The notes under the pieces are model-generated. The model searched no databases. It was given only the letters and a program-made list of their open reading frames with translations, and was not told the origin of the DNA. 64,000 nucleotides of DNA from Chitinophaga sancti (GTDB lineage Bacteria > Bacteroidota > Bacteroidia > Chitinophagales > Chitinophagaceae): positions 7,882,501 through 7,946,500 of the forward strand of contig NZ_CP139972.1 in NCBI RefSeq assembly GCF_034424315.1, written 5' to 3'. Both the position numbers and the translations under genes were made by a program. Each line of letters begins with the position of its first letter. Within the stretch, counting starts at the first letter, position 1. Of the stretch, positions 22,085-30,803 are shown piece by piece.

Positions 22085-22903
22085 ATGCCAATAAGACAAG
22101 TAAATAATAACGCCGAAATTGTTTTCACCTGTAGTGAATCCGTACTCTACAATACCGAAATGATTGCGGAGGAACATTCTGTTGTGCGTGTATTGTCAGG
22201 CGAATTGAAAGTTATACAATCAAATAAAACCTATGTTTTTGGAGCAGGCGAAACGCATTTATTTCCGAGAAATCGGCTGGCTACATTAATAAAATCGGAA
22301 AAAGACGGACTGCCTTACAAAGCCATTGTAGTAAAACTTACTCAAGACGTTTTGAGAGCTTTTTACGAGCAAAAAAAAATGCAAACTGCTATGGTTTCTA
22401 AAACCGATTATATCATTCCATTGCCCAAAAGTCCTTTGCTGGACAGCTTTTTCAGTTCAATGTTGCCGTATTTCGACCTGGACTATAAATTGCCACAAGA
22501 ACTATCCCAATTGAAAATTCAGGAAGCGATTACCGTTTTACGATCCATAAACAGAGACATCGACAACATTTTATCCGACTTTTCAGAACCGCATAAAATC
22601 AACCTTGTCGAATTTATGGAACGCAATTATATGTTCAATATGCCAATGGAAAAATTTGGTTACTTAACAGGGCGTAGTTTAACTACTTTCAAGCGGGACT
22701 TTAAAAAGGCATTTAGTATGACACCTCAAAAATGGCTGACAGAAAAGCGTTTAGAGCTTGCCTACTATCAACTGACAAAAAAAGGCAAAAAACCTATTGA
22801 CGTTTTCTACGAAGTAGGCTTTGAAAACTTATCACATTTTTCTTACGCTTTCAAAAAACAATTTGGACAGTCGCCAGCAGAACTTGCCGCAACAAAAAAG
22901 TAA
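22085..22903 (+). CDS. AraC-family regulator with cupin-type sensory domain
   Basis: A 272-residue protein. The N-terminal half is cupin-like (MIAEEHSVVRVLSGELKVIQ, then VFGAGETHLFPRNRLATL). The C-terminal AraC domain has FNMPMEKFGYLTGRSLTTFKRDFKKAFSMTPQKWLTEKRLELA and the second HTH VFYEVGFENLSHFSYAFKKQFGQSPAEL. It follows the SDR gene at 55 bp and probably controls it in response to a small molecule bound in the cupin. Codon use is AT-rich like the rest of this block. Confidence 0.88.
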   Translation: MPIRQVNNNAEIVFTCSESVLYNTEMIAEEHSVVRVLSGELKVIQSNKTYVFGAGETHLFPRNRLATLIKSEKDGLPYKAIVVKLTQDVLRAFYEQKKMQTAMVSKTDYIIPLPKSPLLDSFFSSMLPYFDLDYKLPQELSQLKIQEAITVLRSINRDIDNILSDFSEPHKINLVEFMERNYMFNMPMEKFGYLTGRSLTTFKRDFKKAFSMTPQKWLTEKRLELAYYQLTKKGKKPIDVFYEVGFENLSHFSYAFKKQFGQSPAELAATKK

Positions 22904-23113
22904 TACCTGCCGCTAACAAAGCATTGGGAAAAGAACGGCTGACGGAAATATCTGCCGCTAACAGCTAAGTGTATTCGGGTGAGGAACGCCACGATTGACA
23001 AAACTGTGGACCAACCGTAAAGTCAAATTAGCCACTCAGCCTTGGAATCGAAGCATCTAAGCTATTTTGGATCAACGATTTGTAGATTGATTCGCCGGAA
23101 TATGAAATTAATT
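22904..23113. other. Non-coding spacer with a 12-bp direct repeat
   Basis: CTGCCGCTAACA is repeated at 22907-22918 and 22952-22963. The spacer has no open frame that looks coding. It marks the boundary between the low-GC accessory block and the higher-GC fructan locus. Confidence 0.4.
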
Positions 23114-23163
23114 GAAAAAAGAAAAGACCTCAAGTCTAATGACTTAAAGCCTTTTCTTTTTTC
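23114..23163. terminator. Bidirectional terminator between the AraC-type gene and the fructan operon
   Basis: A long imperfect hairpin in which the outer arms GAAAAAAGAAAAG / CTTTTCTTTTTTC and the inner AAGTC / GACTT pair around a TAAT loop. T-runs appear on both strands, which suits the convergent genes on either side. Confidence 0.8.
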
Positions 23164-23202
23164 GTTTCAGTAGCAGAGTGTTTTCGAACATCTCAAGCAT
23201 CA

Positions 23203-24702
23203 TCATTTCCAGATACTTTTCAATTTACTAAGTTGCCATTGCCTGATAAGCAGTTCCTTATCGGCTGTGATACTTATTTTTTGCAGCGGCGCATTTGGGA
23301 AAAATATATCTGTCATAGTGATAACACCGTGATCGGCGAACATCTCTACCGAAGTTTCGTCTACTACCAACGTCAACTCCAGCCCTTTTCCGGTTGCAAT
23401 GCGTGGCGCTGTATGCCTGGCCGCGAATTCCTTATTGAAACCATGCTCCCCGGTAGTGGTACGATCTATGAACCACGTATTGCTGGCTTTATCAAAACCA
23501 ATAACCAATTCCGCACCCGCTCCGTAATGAAAGCTCATCGTGAAGTCTTTCAGCTCATCGGCCTTCATCGTTAAGTAGAGGGGAGCCGTACACATATATA
23601 CATCACCGTTAGCTTTTAAATTCGTCCGGCGGCTCACGGTCGTGGCGCTGGCCTGAAGCTCTTTTACGGGTAGGGAGCTTACGTAAAAATGTCCGTTTTC
23701 TTTTACCAGTGACAGTTCGCGGGGGATGGTCATCGCATTGCGCCAGGTTTTTGTAGGCACTTCGTTGGCATACATCCAATTGCTCATCCAGCCCAGGAAC
23801 ACGTGGCGCTTGCCGGTATTACTCCAGGTAATGCCCGCATATTCGTCGGCACCATAGTCTATCCATTTTGTGATACTATCGCCAGGCGTAAACGTATGCC
23901 CATCAAAATCGCCGGTGAAATATTGCGTAGCCGATCCTTTGTTAGGTCCGCCGGGGTTGATGTTCACAATGAGCACCCACACTTTTTTACCCTGGTGATC
24001 GAAAGCCAGCAGGTCGGGGCATTCCCATACGCCACCGTGGGCGCCCAGCGTTTTGCCGAACTCACTTTCCTTTGTCCAGTTCTTTAGATCGGGCGATGAG
24101 AAAAAGGTAATGTGATCCTGCGTAGCAAGCGTCATGATCCATTTTTTTACGGTTTCGACCCAGTTCACCTTCGGGTCGCGGAAGTCGCGGATGCCCGGAT
24201 TTTTCAACACCGGGTTGCCGCTGTATTTCGTCCAGGTTTTGCCTTCATCGAGACTGTAGGCGATGCTTTGATTTTGAAAATCGTTCTTGCCATCGTGCTC
24301 TCCTTTCGGATCGTGGTTGGTATAAATGGCCACCAGCGGGGTTTTACCGCCTTTGCCAAAGCCGGATGTATTGTGCACGTCAGCCACAGCGCTGCCGGAA
24401 AAAATATATCCCAGGCTGTCTGGATACAGTGCTACCGGCTGCTCCTGCCAGTGAATAAGATCTTTACTGATGGTATGGCCCCAATGCATAGGGCCCCAGG
24501 TGGTGCCACCGGGAAAATATTGAAAGAACAAATGGTAAGTCCCGTTGCTGTACACCATACCGTTAGGATCGTTAGTCCAGTGTGCCTTTGGGGAGAAATG
24601 CACCTGCGGGCGCCAGCGCTCGTGGTATACGGTGGTATCAGGTTGCGCGCTGGCCCACATTGTAGAGAGCAATATTGATAAGGTGAGAATGATCTTGTGC
24701 AT
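23203..24702 (-). CDS. GH32 fructan hydrolase (levanase/inulinase type)
   Basis: A 499-residue protein with a signal peptide (cleavage near WASAQ, residue 20). The five-bladed propeller carries the GH32 triad: nucleophile D45 in WTNDPNG, transition-state D176 in FRDP, acid/base E227 in WECPD. HLFFQYFPGGTTWGPMHWGH, also conserved, is intact. A C-terminal beta-sandwich follows (about 360-499). The likely activity is exo-release of fructose from levan or inulin fragments in the periplasm. It is the last gene of the fructan operon, 15 bp after the second GH32 gene. Confidence 0.93.
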   Translation of the reverse strand: MHKIILTLSILLSTMWASAQPDTTVYHERWRPQVHFSPKAHWTNDPNGMVYSNGTYHLFFQYFPGGTTWGPMHWGHTISKDLIHWQEQPVALYPDSLGYIFSGSAVADVHNTSGFGKGGKTPLVAIYTNHDPKGEHDGKNDFQNQSIAYSLDEGKTWTKYSGNPVLKNPGIRDFRDPKVNWVETVKKWIMTLATQDHITFFSSPDLKNWTKESEFGKTLGAHGGVWECPDLLAFDHQGKKVWVLIVNINPGGPNKGSATQYFTGDFDGHTFTPGDSITKWIDYGADEYAGITWSNTGKRHVFLGWMSNWMYANEVPTKTWRNAMTIPRELSLVKENGHFYVSSLPVKELQASATTVSRRTNLKANGDVYMCTAPLYLTMKADELKDFTMSFHYGAGAELVIGFDKASNTWFIDRTTTGEHGFNKEFAARHTAPRIATGKGLELTLVVDETSVEMFADHGVITMTDIFFPNAPLQKISITADKELLIRQWQLSKLKSIWK

Positions 24703-24717
24703 AGAATAAAGCTATTA

Positions 24718-26115
24718 TTATTTTTCAAGTTTCCAGGCTATAAAATGCGTAACTGTTGCCGTACCGCCTTTGGCGAATAAGGCGACACCAGTTTGTGTTT
24801 CCGAGGGGAAAGTAGTGGCGCTCAATACGATCTTTCCCTGTTGTGCAAACACTTCTACTGAAGCCGCGTCTACAAAGATGTGCAACTGCAATTGGCGGGT
24901 GTGCAACGGCGCAGACATGCGTACGGGGAAATGTGCGCTAAATGCTGTATCTGAGCAATTGGAGCGATCTATGTATAGCTGTTTCTGCTGTACATCATAG
25001 CCCACCACAAACGAGCGCCCCTGGCCCAACAGTACCTGCAAACCCGCACCCTTAGCGGTTTGCAGGTCTATATCCACTTCCAGTTCATAACTGTTGCTGC
25101 CAAACAGTGTAAGTGGCATTTGCCCGTTTACTTTTCGGCGTGGCAATACAATTGAATCGCGGCGCAACACTTTCAGTTCAGGCACGGGTTGTTGTACCAG
25201 CCGCAGGCCTTCTGGGAACGGTTGTAACGACAGGTCGCGGGGAATAGATTCAAACCCTTTACCCCAGCGGCTTGGTACATCGCGGGCATAGGTCCAGTTG
25301 CCCAGCCACCCCATCCAGGTAACGCGGGTGCTGGCTGTATCGTCTGCATTGCGCCAGCTGCGTGCCGCGTAAAAGTCTGGACCATAGTCTGCCCAAAGTG
25401 CTTCCGGCTGCGGGTCCGACACGAAACTACGGCCATCGAAATGCCCGGTGAAATATTGCATACGGTTCGGTCCCTGCCCAATGGTGAGCACCCATTTTCC
25501 ATCCAGTGCAAACAGATCGGGCACTTCCCAATCGTTGGCTACCGCACCCATAGGGCCAAAGTCGCTGAGGTGCTCCCAGTGCTTCAGATCGGGTGACGCA
25601 TAAAAACTTACCTTGTGCAGGTGCGGATGCGTAACCACCATAATCCAGCGCTGGTCTTTGGCATACCAGAAAACCTGCGGGTCGCGGAACGAATTACTGC
25701 CTATATCGAGTACGGGATTATGTTTATAAAAATGGAATAGTGTATCGTCGTTACTGTACGACAAAGCCTGCGCTTCGGGCACACTATCGTTCTTATGTAA
25801 GGTGTACACCGCTACCATCGCACTATCGCCAAAGCCCGCGGTGTTGCGCTTATCCACTACCACGCTGCCTGAAAAATAGGTGAAGGTGCCATCGCCTCCC
25901 TGCATGGGATAGGGCAATTCCTGCCAGTGCACAAGATCATTGCTCACGGCATGTCCCCACCAGAACAGGTGGTATTTACCCCGGAATTTTATCAGTCCGT
26001 CCGGATCACCTATCCAGCCATGTTTAGGGCTGAAGTGATATACGGGCCGGTATTTTTGCGCCGCCATAACGGCAGGGAAACATAATGCCAGCAGTAAGAT
26101 GAGGTATCTTTGCAT
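24718..26115 (-). CDS. Divergent GH32 family hydrolase with shortened active-site loop
   Basis: A 465-residue protein with signal peptide MQRYLILLLALCFPAVMAAQ. The triad is retained: D37 in WIGDPDG, D145 in FRDP and E197 in WEVPD. Two features are odd. WMNDPNG has become WIGDPDG. The segment between YHLF and WGH is about 15 residues shorter than in the neighbouring GH32, so the usual QY...WG loop at the substrate pocket is missing. The C-terminal sandwich is present (YELEVDIDLQTAKGAG, VDAASVEVFAQQGKIV). The frame extends upstream to 26163, but the signal peptide starts at M 26115. It probably cleaves a different fructan linkage or chain length (inference). Confidence 0.88.
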   Translation of the reverse strand: MQRYLILLLALCFPAVMAAQKYRPVYHFSPKHGWIGDPDGLIKFRGKYHLFWWGHAVSNDLVHWQELPYPMQGGDGTFTYFSGSVVVDKRNTAGFGDSAMVAVYTLHKNDSVPEAQALSYSNDDTLFHFYKHNPVLDIGSNSFRDPQVFWYAKDQRWIMVVTHPHLHKVSFYASPDLKHWEHLSDFGPMGAVANDWEVPDLFALDGKWVLTIGQGPNRMQYFTGHFDGRSFVSDPQPEALWADYGPDFYAARSWRNADDTASTRVTWMGWLGNWTYARDVPSRWGKGFESIPRDLSLQPFPEGLRLVQQPVPELKVLRRDSIVLPRRKVNGQMPLTLFGSNSYELEVDIDLQTAKGAGLQVLLGQGRSFVVGYDVQQKQLYIDRSNCSDTAFSAHFPVRMSAPLHTRQLQLHIFVDAASVEVFAQQGKIVLSATTFPSETQTGVALFAKGGTATVTHFIAWKLEK

Positions 26116-26169
26116 GAGGTCCGTTTTAAAAAGGCAGCGGCACACCGTCCGCTGCCTCAGCACATATTA

Positions 26170-27693
26170 TTACAATTTAAACAACTGTACATTTTTGAAA
26201 CTCACTGCCGCTTTGCTGGCGTACAATCCCCAGAAGTTATTGTTCGCAGCATAAATGCGACTGGTCAGCGCCACCTTATCATCTACATATACCACGCATA
26301 CGCTGCCCGCTATCAACACTTTCAGTTGGTAATCTTTCCCCGGCTCCAGGTGCAGGGTTACCTTACCATCTACACCGACCGGTGAAATGCCGGACAAAAG
26401 ATCGTTGCTGCTGCTGAAATCGATCTTATAAAAACCGGTGGTTTGCAAAGCCTTGTCCATCCCGAATACGAGGCCGCATGATGCACCTTCCTGCACATTC
26501 ACGGTAGCCGTTATTTTCGTTTCGCCCGCCAGGCGGTCGTAGAGCAGGTAAGCCACATCGTTTGCCGCTTTGAATGAAACATTATTGCCACTTATATCAA
26601 TGCTTTGTTGTTTCAGGGAAACGTTCAGCGCCTGGTTTTGTGCAAATGCATTTGCCACGTTTTCCGGTACGCCTATGTTCAGTGTACCATCACTGTTTTG
26701 CGACAGCTGGTGTACGACCAGGTTGCCGCCAAAGTCGCGGATACCGGCGTCGGTACTGCCGCCTTTCGTGGCACACCAGCCGAACAGGTAGGTGTTCTTC
26801 CCATCTGTAGCCACTTTCGAAGAATACATGTACTGGCCGTCCAGCTTATCGTTTGCCGGCGTGGTCCAGGGGCCCTTCGAGCTGGTGGCAATGCGGTAAC
26901 GGGTGGTATTCTCCACGCTGTTCTCCGAAAACAAGAGGTACCAGAAGCTACCCCATTTAAAGAGCTGCGGCGTTTCGGGCACATAGTAACTGGTCGTTGT
27001 GTACAGCGGATCTTTTAGTGTCCAGTTGCCTTTCGCCGGATCGTTTGTCGTATAGAGTATTACCGCTGCTTTATCGTCTTTATGGCCACACACGAGCATC
27101 CAGTATTCATTTGTTTCTGTATTGAAGAACACGTAAGGATCGCGGTACTCCCAGAAATTGTAACCGTTTGTGGTTTCCGGCCGCATCAGGAAAGACGCAT
27201 CTTTCGTCCAGGTGTTCAGGTCCTTGCTGGTGGCCAGTAGCGTATTGTCGCGGTACTTGCCGCCAGTGCCATTGAAGTTGGGGTTAAAGCCGGAGTAGTA
27301 GGCGTAGTAAGTATCGCCCACTTTTACGATAGAACCTGTACCCAATGCCAGGTCGTAATCGGTCGTTCCACCGTAAGGGATCATAGTGCCTTTGTAATCA
27401 TAACTGGTAAAGTGCTGCGTCGTAAACTTCGCCCAGGGATGAAAGCCTGCTGCACCATTACGGGCATCGTGCAGGTAAAATACATGGAAGCTGTCTTTGT
27501 CGTAATACGGCATTACATCGCCCACGTAACCGGCCGCCACATAGTAGGGATGATCGCCGCCGAACCAGCGCGCTGGTGGGGCGGGATAAATGTCGGCGGC
27601 ATTGGGTATATCCGCGGTCGTTATAGTGTCTTTATCTTTGTGGCAGGCTTGTAAAGCAAGTGCCAGCGCGATATATAAAAAAGATCTTTTCAT
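26170..27693 (-). CDS. Surface lipoprotein, GH32-superfamily fructan hydrolase (endo-levanase-like)
   Basis: A 507-residue lipoprotein. The signal peptide ends in LQAC (C17) and is followed by the acidic stretch KDKDTIT, which may promote surface export. The propeller has GYVGDVMPYYD (candidate nucleophile D59), EYRDPYVF (D185) and VPETPQLF (E240), at spacings that fit the GH32/GH43 superfamily, though the first motif is far from WMNDPNG. A C-terminal sandwich follows (about 350-507; NVQEGASCGLVFGMDKALQ). By position and lipidation it corresponds to the surface endo-levanase of Bacteroides levan loci. It would cut long fructan before SusCD import. Confidence 0.8.
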   Translation of the reverse strand: MKRSFLYIALALALQACHKDKDTITTADIPNAADIYPAPPARWFGGDHPYYVAAGYVGDVMPYYDKDSFHVFYLHDARNGAAGFHPWAKFTTQHFTSYDYKGTMIPYGGTTDYDLALGTGSIVKVGDTYYAYYSGFNPNFNGTGGKYRDNTLLATSKDLNTWTKDASFLMRPETTNGYNFWEYRDPYVFFNTETNEYWMLVCGHKDDKAAVILYTTNDPAKGNWTLKDPLYTTTSYYVPETPQLFKWGSFWYLLFSENSVENTTRYRIATSSKGPWTTPANDKLDGQYMYSSKVATDGKNTYLFGWCATKGGSTDAGIRDFGGNLVVHQLSQNSDGTLNIGVPENVANAFAQNQALNVSLKQQSIDISGNNVSFKAANDVAYLLYDRLAGETKITATVNVQEGASCGLVFGMDKALQTTGFYKIDFSSSNDLLSGISPVGVDGKVTLHLEPGKDYQLKVLIAGSVCVVYVDDKVALTSRIYAANNNFWGLYASKAAVSFKNVQLFKL

Positions 27694-27695
27694 TG

Positions 27696-29087
27696 CTACT
27701 GTTTTTTCAGGTATTCAATAGCATTCTGCGTGAGCTTCTGCACATTAGATAAATAAGTGTTTGCCGGACTGGCCGCATTGGTAGTGGGATTGGGCTCTGC
27801 ATACCAATCGTAGCTACCCGGCGTGATCACGATGGTGGCGCCATTGTGATCGCCTTTCGGGAACTCGGCAATGGTTACATTCTGATTGGTGTTGGCGCTG
27901 CCATCGGGACCGGCAAGGTCTATCCCGCCAGTTTGGGCACGCCACCCGGCTGCATCACCGTAACCGCCCCACTCGTCTACTTTCCACCAGCTCACGTGGT
28001 TAAGGCGGAAGGCCATCTTATCGAGAAGGTAAACTACCGGGTAGGCCTTATCAGCAGCCAGCGGCAAGCCGTTAAAAATGGGATGTGCGATATGATCGGC
28101 GCTGACGGAAATGCCCCAATTATTGGTACCATCCTGGCTTTGACCGCCAAGCGATCCGCCAAATACATTGTTTGGGCCTTTATAGGCCGGCACCACACCC
28201 AGTGCTTCTACCCAACGCGATGCAAACGTGGTGAGCAACAGGTTACCCCCCGCTGCGCGGAATGCTTTTATATTTGTAACCACTGCATTGTCGTAAGCTA
28301 CGTCGGGCAGCGTCTGGGTCGCATCTTCATGCCACCAGATTACGGTGTAGCGGGATAGGGCCACCGTACCGGCTTTAACGGCATCGAAGGATAAGTATTC
28401 TGCTTTGGGATACGTAGCAAAAAACCAATTAACGGCTGCCAGTTCATCGGCGTTGGTAATGGCGTCTTTGCTGGCATAGTTGCCCAGGAAAGCCACCGGT
28501 TTATCGGCATTGGCATCGATGGCCGTTACGGTATAGTTCACCGAGGCCAGGGCCGTTTTTACGGTGAAGGTTACGGGGTTGGTAAAATCCACCGTGGCAT
28601 CCGATGCAGGTGTGATGGTGGCGCCTGCGGCCAGTTGTATGTTTACCCCGATGTGCGTCATATCGCTGCCCGCGGGTACAATCACTTTAATGCTGCGGGT
28701 AGGCTCGTCAATCACGCCAGTATCACCTGCTGCCTTGAACTGTAAGATGGCCGGCGTTTCATGTGCGGTAACTGTGTAGTTCTTATAAATGTTGCCGTTG
28801 ATCACCTGGTATTGTACCGGATTTTTCAGGTTCACCATTGCGCCGGATGCCGGTGTTACCAAGGCTCCCGCGGGTACCATAATCGTGGGCAAAACCTTTG
28901 TAAAGTCGGAGCCAAAGGGCAGGCTGATACTAATGGTAGCTTTGCTGCTATCGATGAGGCCTTTGGCCGTGTCTACCGAAAAGCCGGTGATATCTACTGC
29001 GGCCGAAAGGTTTAGTGATATACCGCGGTCGCCTTTGTTGCAGGCGAAACAAAATAATAGAAATGCAAATGCAAAGATCTTTTTCAT
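27696..29087 (-). CDS. DUF4960/DUF5018-type surface glycan-binding lipoprotein
   Basis: A 463-residue lipoprotein. The lipobox FCFAC gives C16. Two Ig-like repeats follow (about 30-110 and 110-192), each with a TITPAS or LVTPASGA-type turn and a final YTVTA strand, matching DUF5018-like domains. The large C-terminal domain (about 195-463; PVAFLGNYASKDAITNADEL, WWHED, WWKVDEWGGYGDAAGW) matches DUF4960. In Bacteroides the equivalent gene next to susD in the levan locus is a surface glycan-binding protein. The exposed Trp residues fit sugar stacking. The start at 29087 is chosen for the signal peptide; the frame continues upstream into susD. Confidence 0.85.
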   Translation of the reverse strand: MKKIFAFAFLLFCFACNKGDRGISLNLSAAVDITGFSVDTAKGLIDSSKATISISLPFGSDFTKVLPTIMVPAGALVTPASGAMVNLKNPVQYQVINGNIYKNYTVTAHETPAILQFKAAGDTGVIDEPTRSIKVIVPAGSDMTHIGVNIQLAAGATITPASDATVDFTNPVTFTVKTALASVNYTVTAIDANADKPVAFLGNYASKDAITNADELAAVNWFFATYPKAEYLSFDAVKAGTVALSRYTVIWWHEDATQTLPDVAYDNAVVTNIKAFRAAGGNLLLTTFASRWVEALGVVPAYKGPNNVFGGSLGGQSQDGTNNWGISVSADHIAHPIFNGLPLAADKAYPVVYLLDKMAFRLNHVSWWKVDEWGGYGDAAGWRAQTGGIDLAGPDGSANTNQNVTIAEFPKGDHNGATIVITPGSYDWYAEPNPTTNAASPANTYLSNVQKLTQNAIEYLKKQ

Positions 29088-29097
29088 GCGGAATGTT

Positions 29098-30792
29098 TTA
29101 GTAGCCACGGTTTTGTTGATACACGCCACGGGCGAAATTAATTTGGTTCTGCGGGATGGGCAGATATTCATTTTTATGCTTGCTGAAGTTGCCGTTGTTC
29201 AGGAATGAAAAACGTGTTCTTTCTACACTGAAATAAGTGTTCAGCGTTTCTGCGGCTATGCCCCAACGCACCAGGTCGAAAAAGCGCTGTGCCTCCTGGC
29301 CTAGTTCCAGCCTGCGTTCAAAGCGTAGGGCCTTGCGGGCGGTAACCTGTGTCCAGTCTACATTTACGCCTGGCTGGTAAGTGCCTGTGAAATATTTTGC
29401 CTGGTAATCGCCGGTGGCATTTTTAAGTTTGCCGGTACTTTGCGCAGCACGACTACGCACCTGGTTTATGAGTGGCAGCGCTTCGTCCTGTCGACCCAGC
29501 TCTATCAGCGCTTCTGCTTTCATGAGCAGTACTTCCGAAAAGCGCAGCAGTATTTTGTTTTTACTGTTTGGAAAGAAAGGCGGCGTTTGTACAAAACAAT
29601 TACAGTCGGGCGATACGTTTTCTTTCATAGATGCATACACCCCGTATACACCGGGATTTCGGTTCCAGGTGGTTTTGTAAATGTGCGTCGTTTCATATTT
29701 CCAGTTGTGTTCCGGGATGCCCACCGTATGGTCCAGGCGCGGATCTATATTGTCGGTATTGAAGTCGAGGTTCTGGCTGTTGTAAGTATCGAGGTAAGGC
29801 AATCCATTAACATCGGTGCGGAATGCGTTCACGAAGTTCTGGCTGGGCTTGTGAAAGTCGCAGCAGCCCAGTCCCTGCGGCACGCTCAATGCATCGCCAT
29901 AATTCAGGCGGCCATATAGTGTGCCATCGTCCTGTGAATACTGGATGGCAAACATCGACTCCGGCCCGTTCTCAAAACTGCCGGGCAGGAAGTTATTGGC
30001 ATAATCGTTTTCCAGGTGAAATGCAGATCCGATGGCCTTGTCGGCTGCTGCCACCACTTCGTTGAGGTGAGTGGTATTTACTCCGGTTACATTGTACTGA
30101 TCGTCCTGCGTATAGGCCTGGAACAATCTTGCTTTGGCCAGGAAACCATTGGCAGCGGCAGCACTGGGGCGACCCACCTGTGTTTGCGTGGCGGGTAAGT
30201 TGTCGGCTGCAAATTTGAAATCGCCGGCAATTTTTTCCCATAGGCTATCATTACTCAATGTACGGTTGGAAATGGTAGCATAACTATCCTGCGGTACCGT
30301 TTCGTCGATGTAGGGGATGTGGTAGAACAATTCCTTGAGCAGGAAATAATAATACCCACGCAGGAAACGCATTTCCCCTTGCCGGGCCGCCTTTTGCGGG
30401 TAAGCCGTGGCGTCGATCTTATTCAAATAACCGAGGGCGATATTGGCCCTGGAAATGCCGATGTAAATGCGGTACCATAAATTATCGAGCTGCCAGAAAT
30501 CGGCGCGCATGTTACTGAAGGTTTCCATAAAATGAAACTCCTGGCCATCACCTTCGTCGCGGCCACCTTTATAAGCATCGTCAGACATTACATCGCCATA
30601 CTGCCAGAGGCTGAACGACACGTTGATGTCGCCATTGCCCAGCGGAGAATAAGCGGCGATCACGAAGTTGTCGATGTTCTCCGGGTTGGCCACCTGGTCG
30701 GGGCTTAGCACGCCTTTAGGCGCTATCTCCAACTGTTTGTTACAACTACCTGCCACAATCAGCAACAGGCAAAGTGCATATATCTTTTTCAT
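29098..30792 (-). CDS. susD: SusD/RagB-family outer membrane lipoprotein
   Basis: A 564-residue lipoprotein (lipobox AGSC, C17). The TPR-like helices and C-terminal features of the SusD family are clear: FLRGYYYFLLKELFYHIPYIDE, LLRFSEVLLMKAEALIELGR, ALRFERRLELGQEAQRFFDLVRWG and the final YLPIPQNQI. It binds fructan at the cell surface and acts as the lid of the SusC transporter. It lies 11 bp after susC and 10 bp before the DUF4960 gene. Confidence 0.95.
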   Translation of the reverse strand: MKKIYALCLLLIVAGSCNKQLEIAPKGVLSPDQVANPENIDNFVIAAYSPLGNGDINVSFSLWQYGDVMSDDAYKGGRDEGDGQEFHFMETFSNMRADFWQLDNLWYRIYIGISRANIALGYLNKIDATAYPQKAARQGEMRFLRGYYYFLLKELFYHIPYIDETVPQDSYATISNRTLSNDSLWEKIAGDFKFAADNLPATQTQVGRPSAAAANGFLAKARLFQAYTQDDQYNVTGVNTTHLNEVVAAADKAIGSAFHLENDYANNFLPGSFENGPESMFAIQYSQDDGTLYGRLNYGDALSVPQGLGCCDFHKPSQNFVNAFRTDVNGLPYLDTYNSQNLDFNTDNIDPRLDHTVGIPEHNWKYETTHIYKTTWNRNPGVYGVYASMKENVSPDCNCFVQTPPFFPNSKNKILLRFSEVLLMKAEALIELGRQDEALPLINQVRSRAAQSTGKLKNATGDYQAKYFTGTYQPGVNVDWTQVTARKALRFERRLELGQEAQRFFDLVRWGIAAETLNTYFSVERTRFSFLNNGNFSKHKNEYLPIPQNQINFARGVYQQNRGY

Positions 30793-30803
30793 GAATCGTG
30801 GAA

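Noticed and set aside
22904..22970. Integron attC-like site suggested by the CGCTAACA repeats
   Set aside because: The required paired RYYYAAC/GTTRRRY core sites and the imperfect palindrome of an attC site could not be found.
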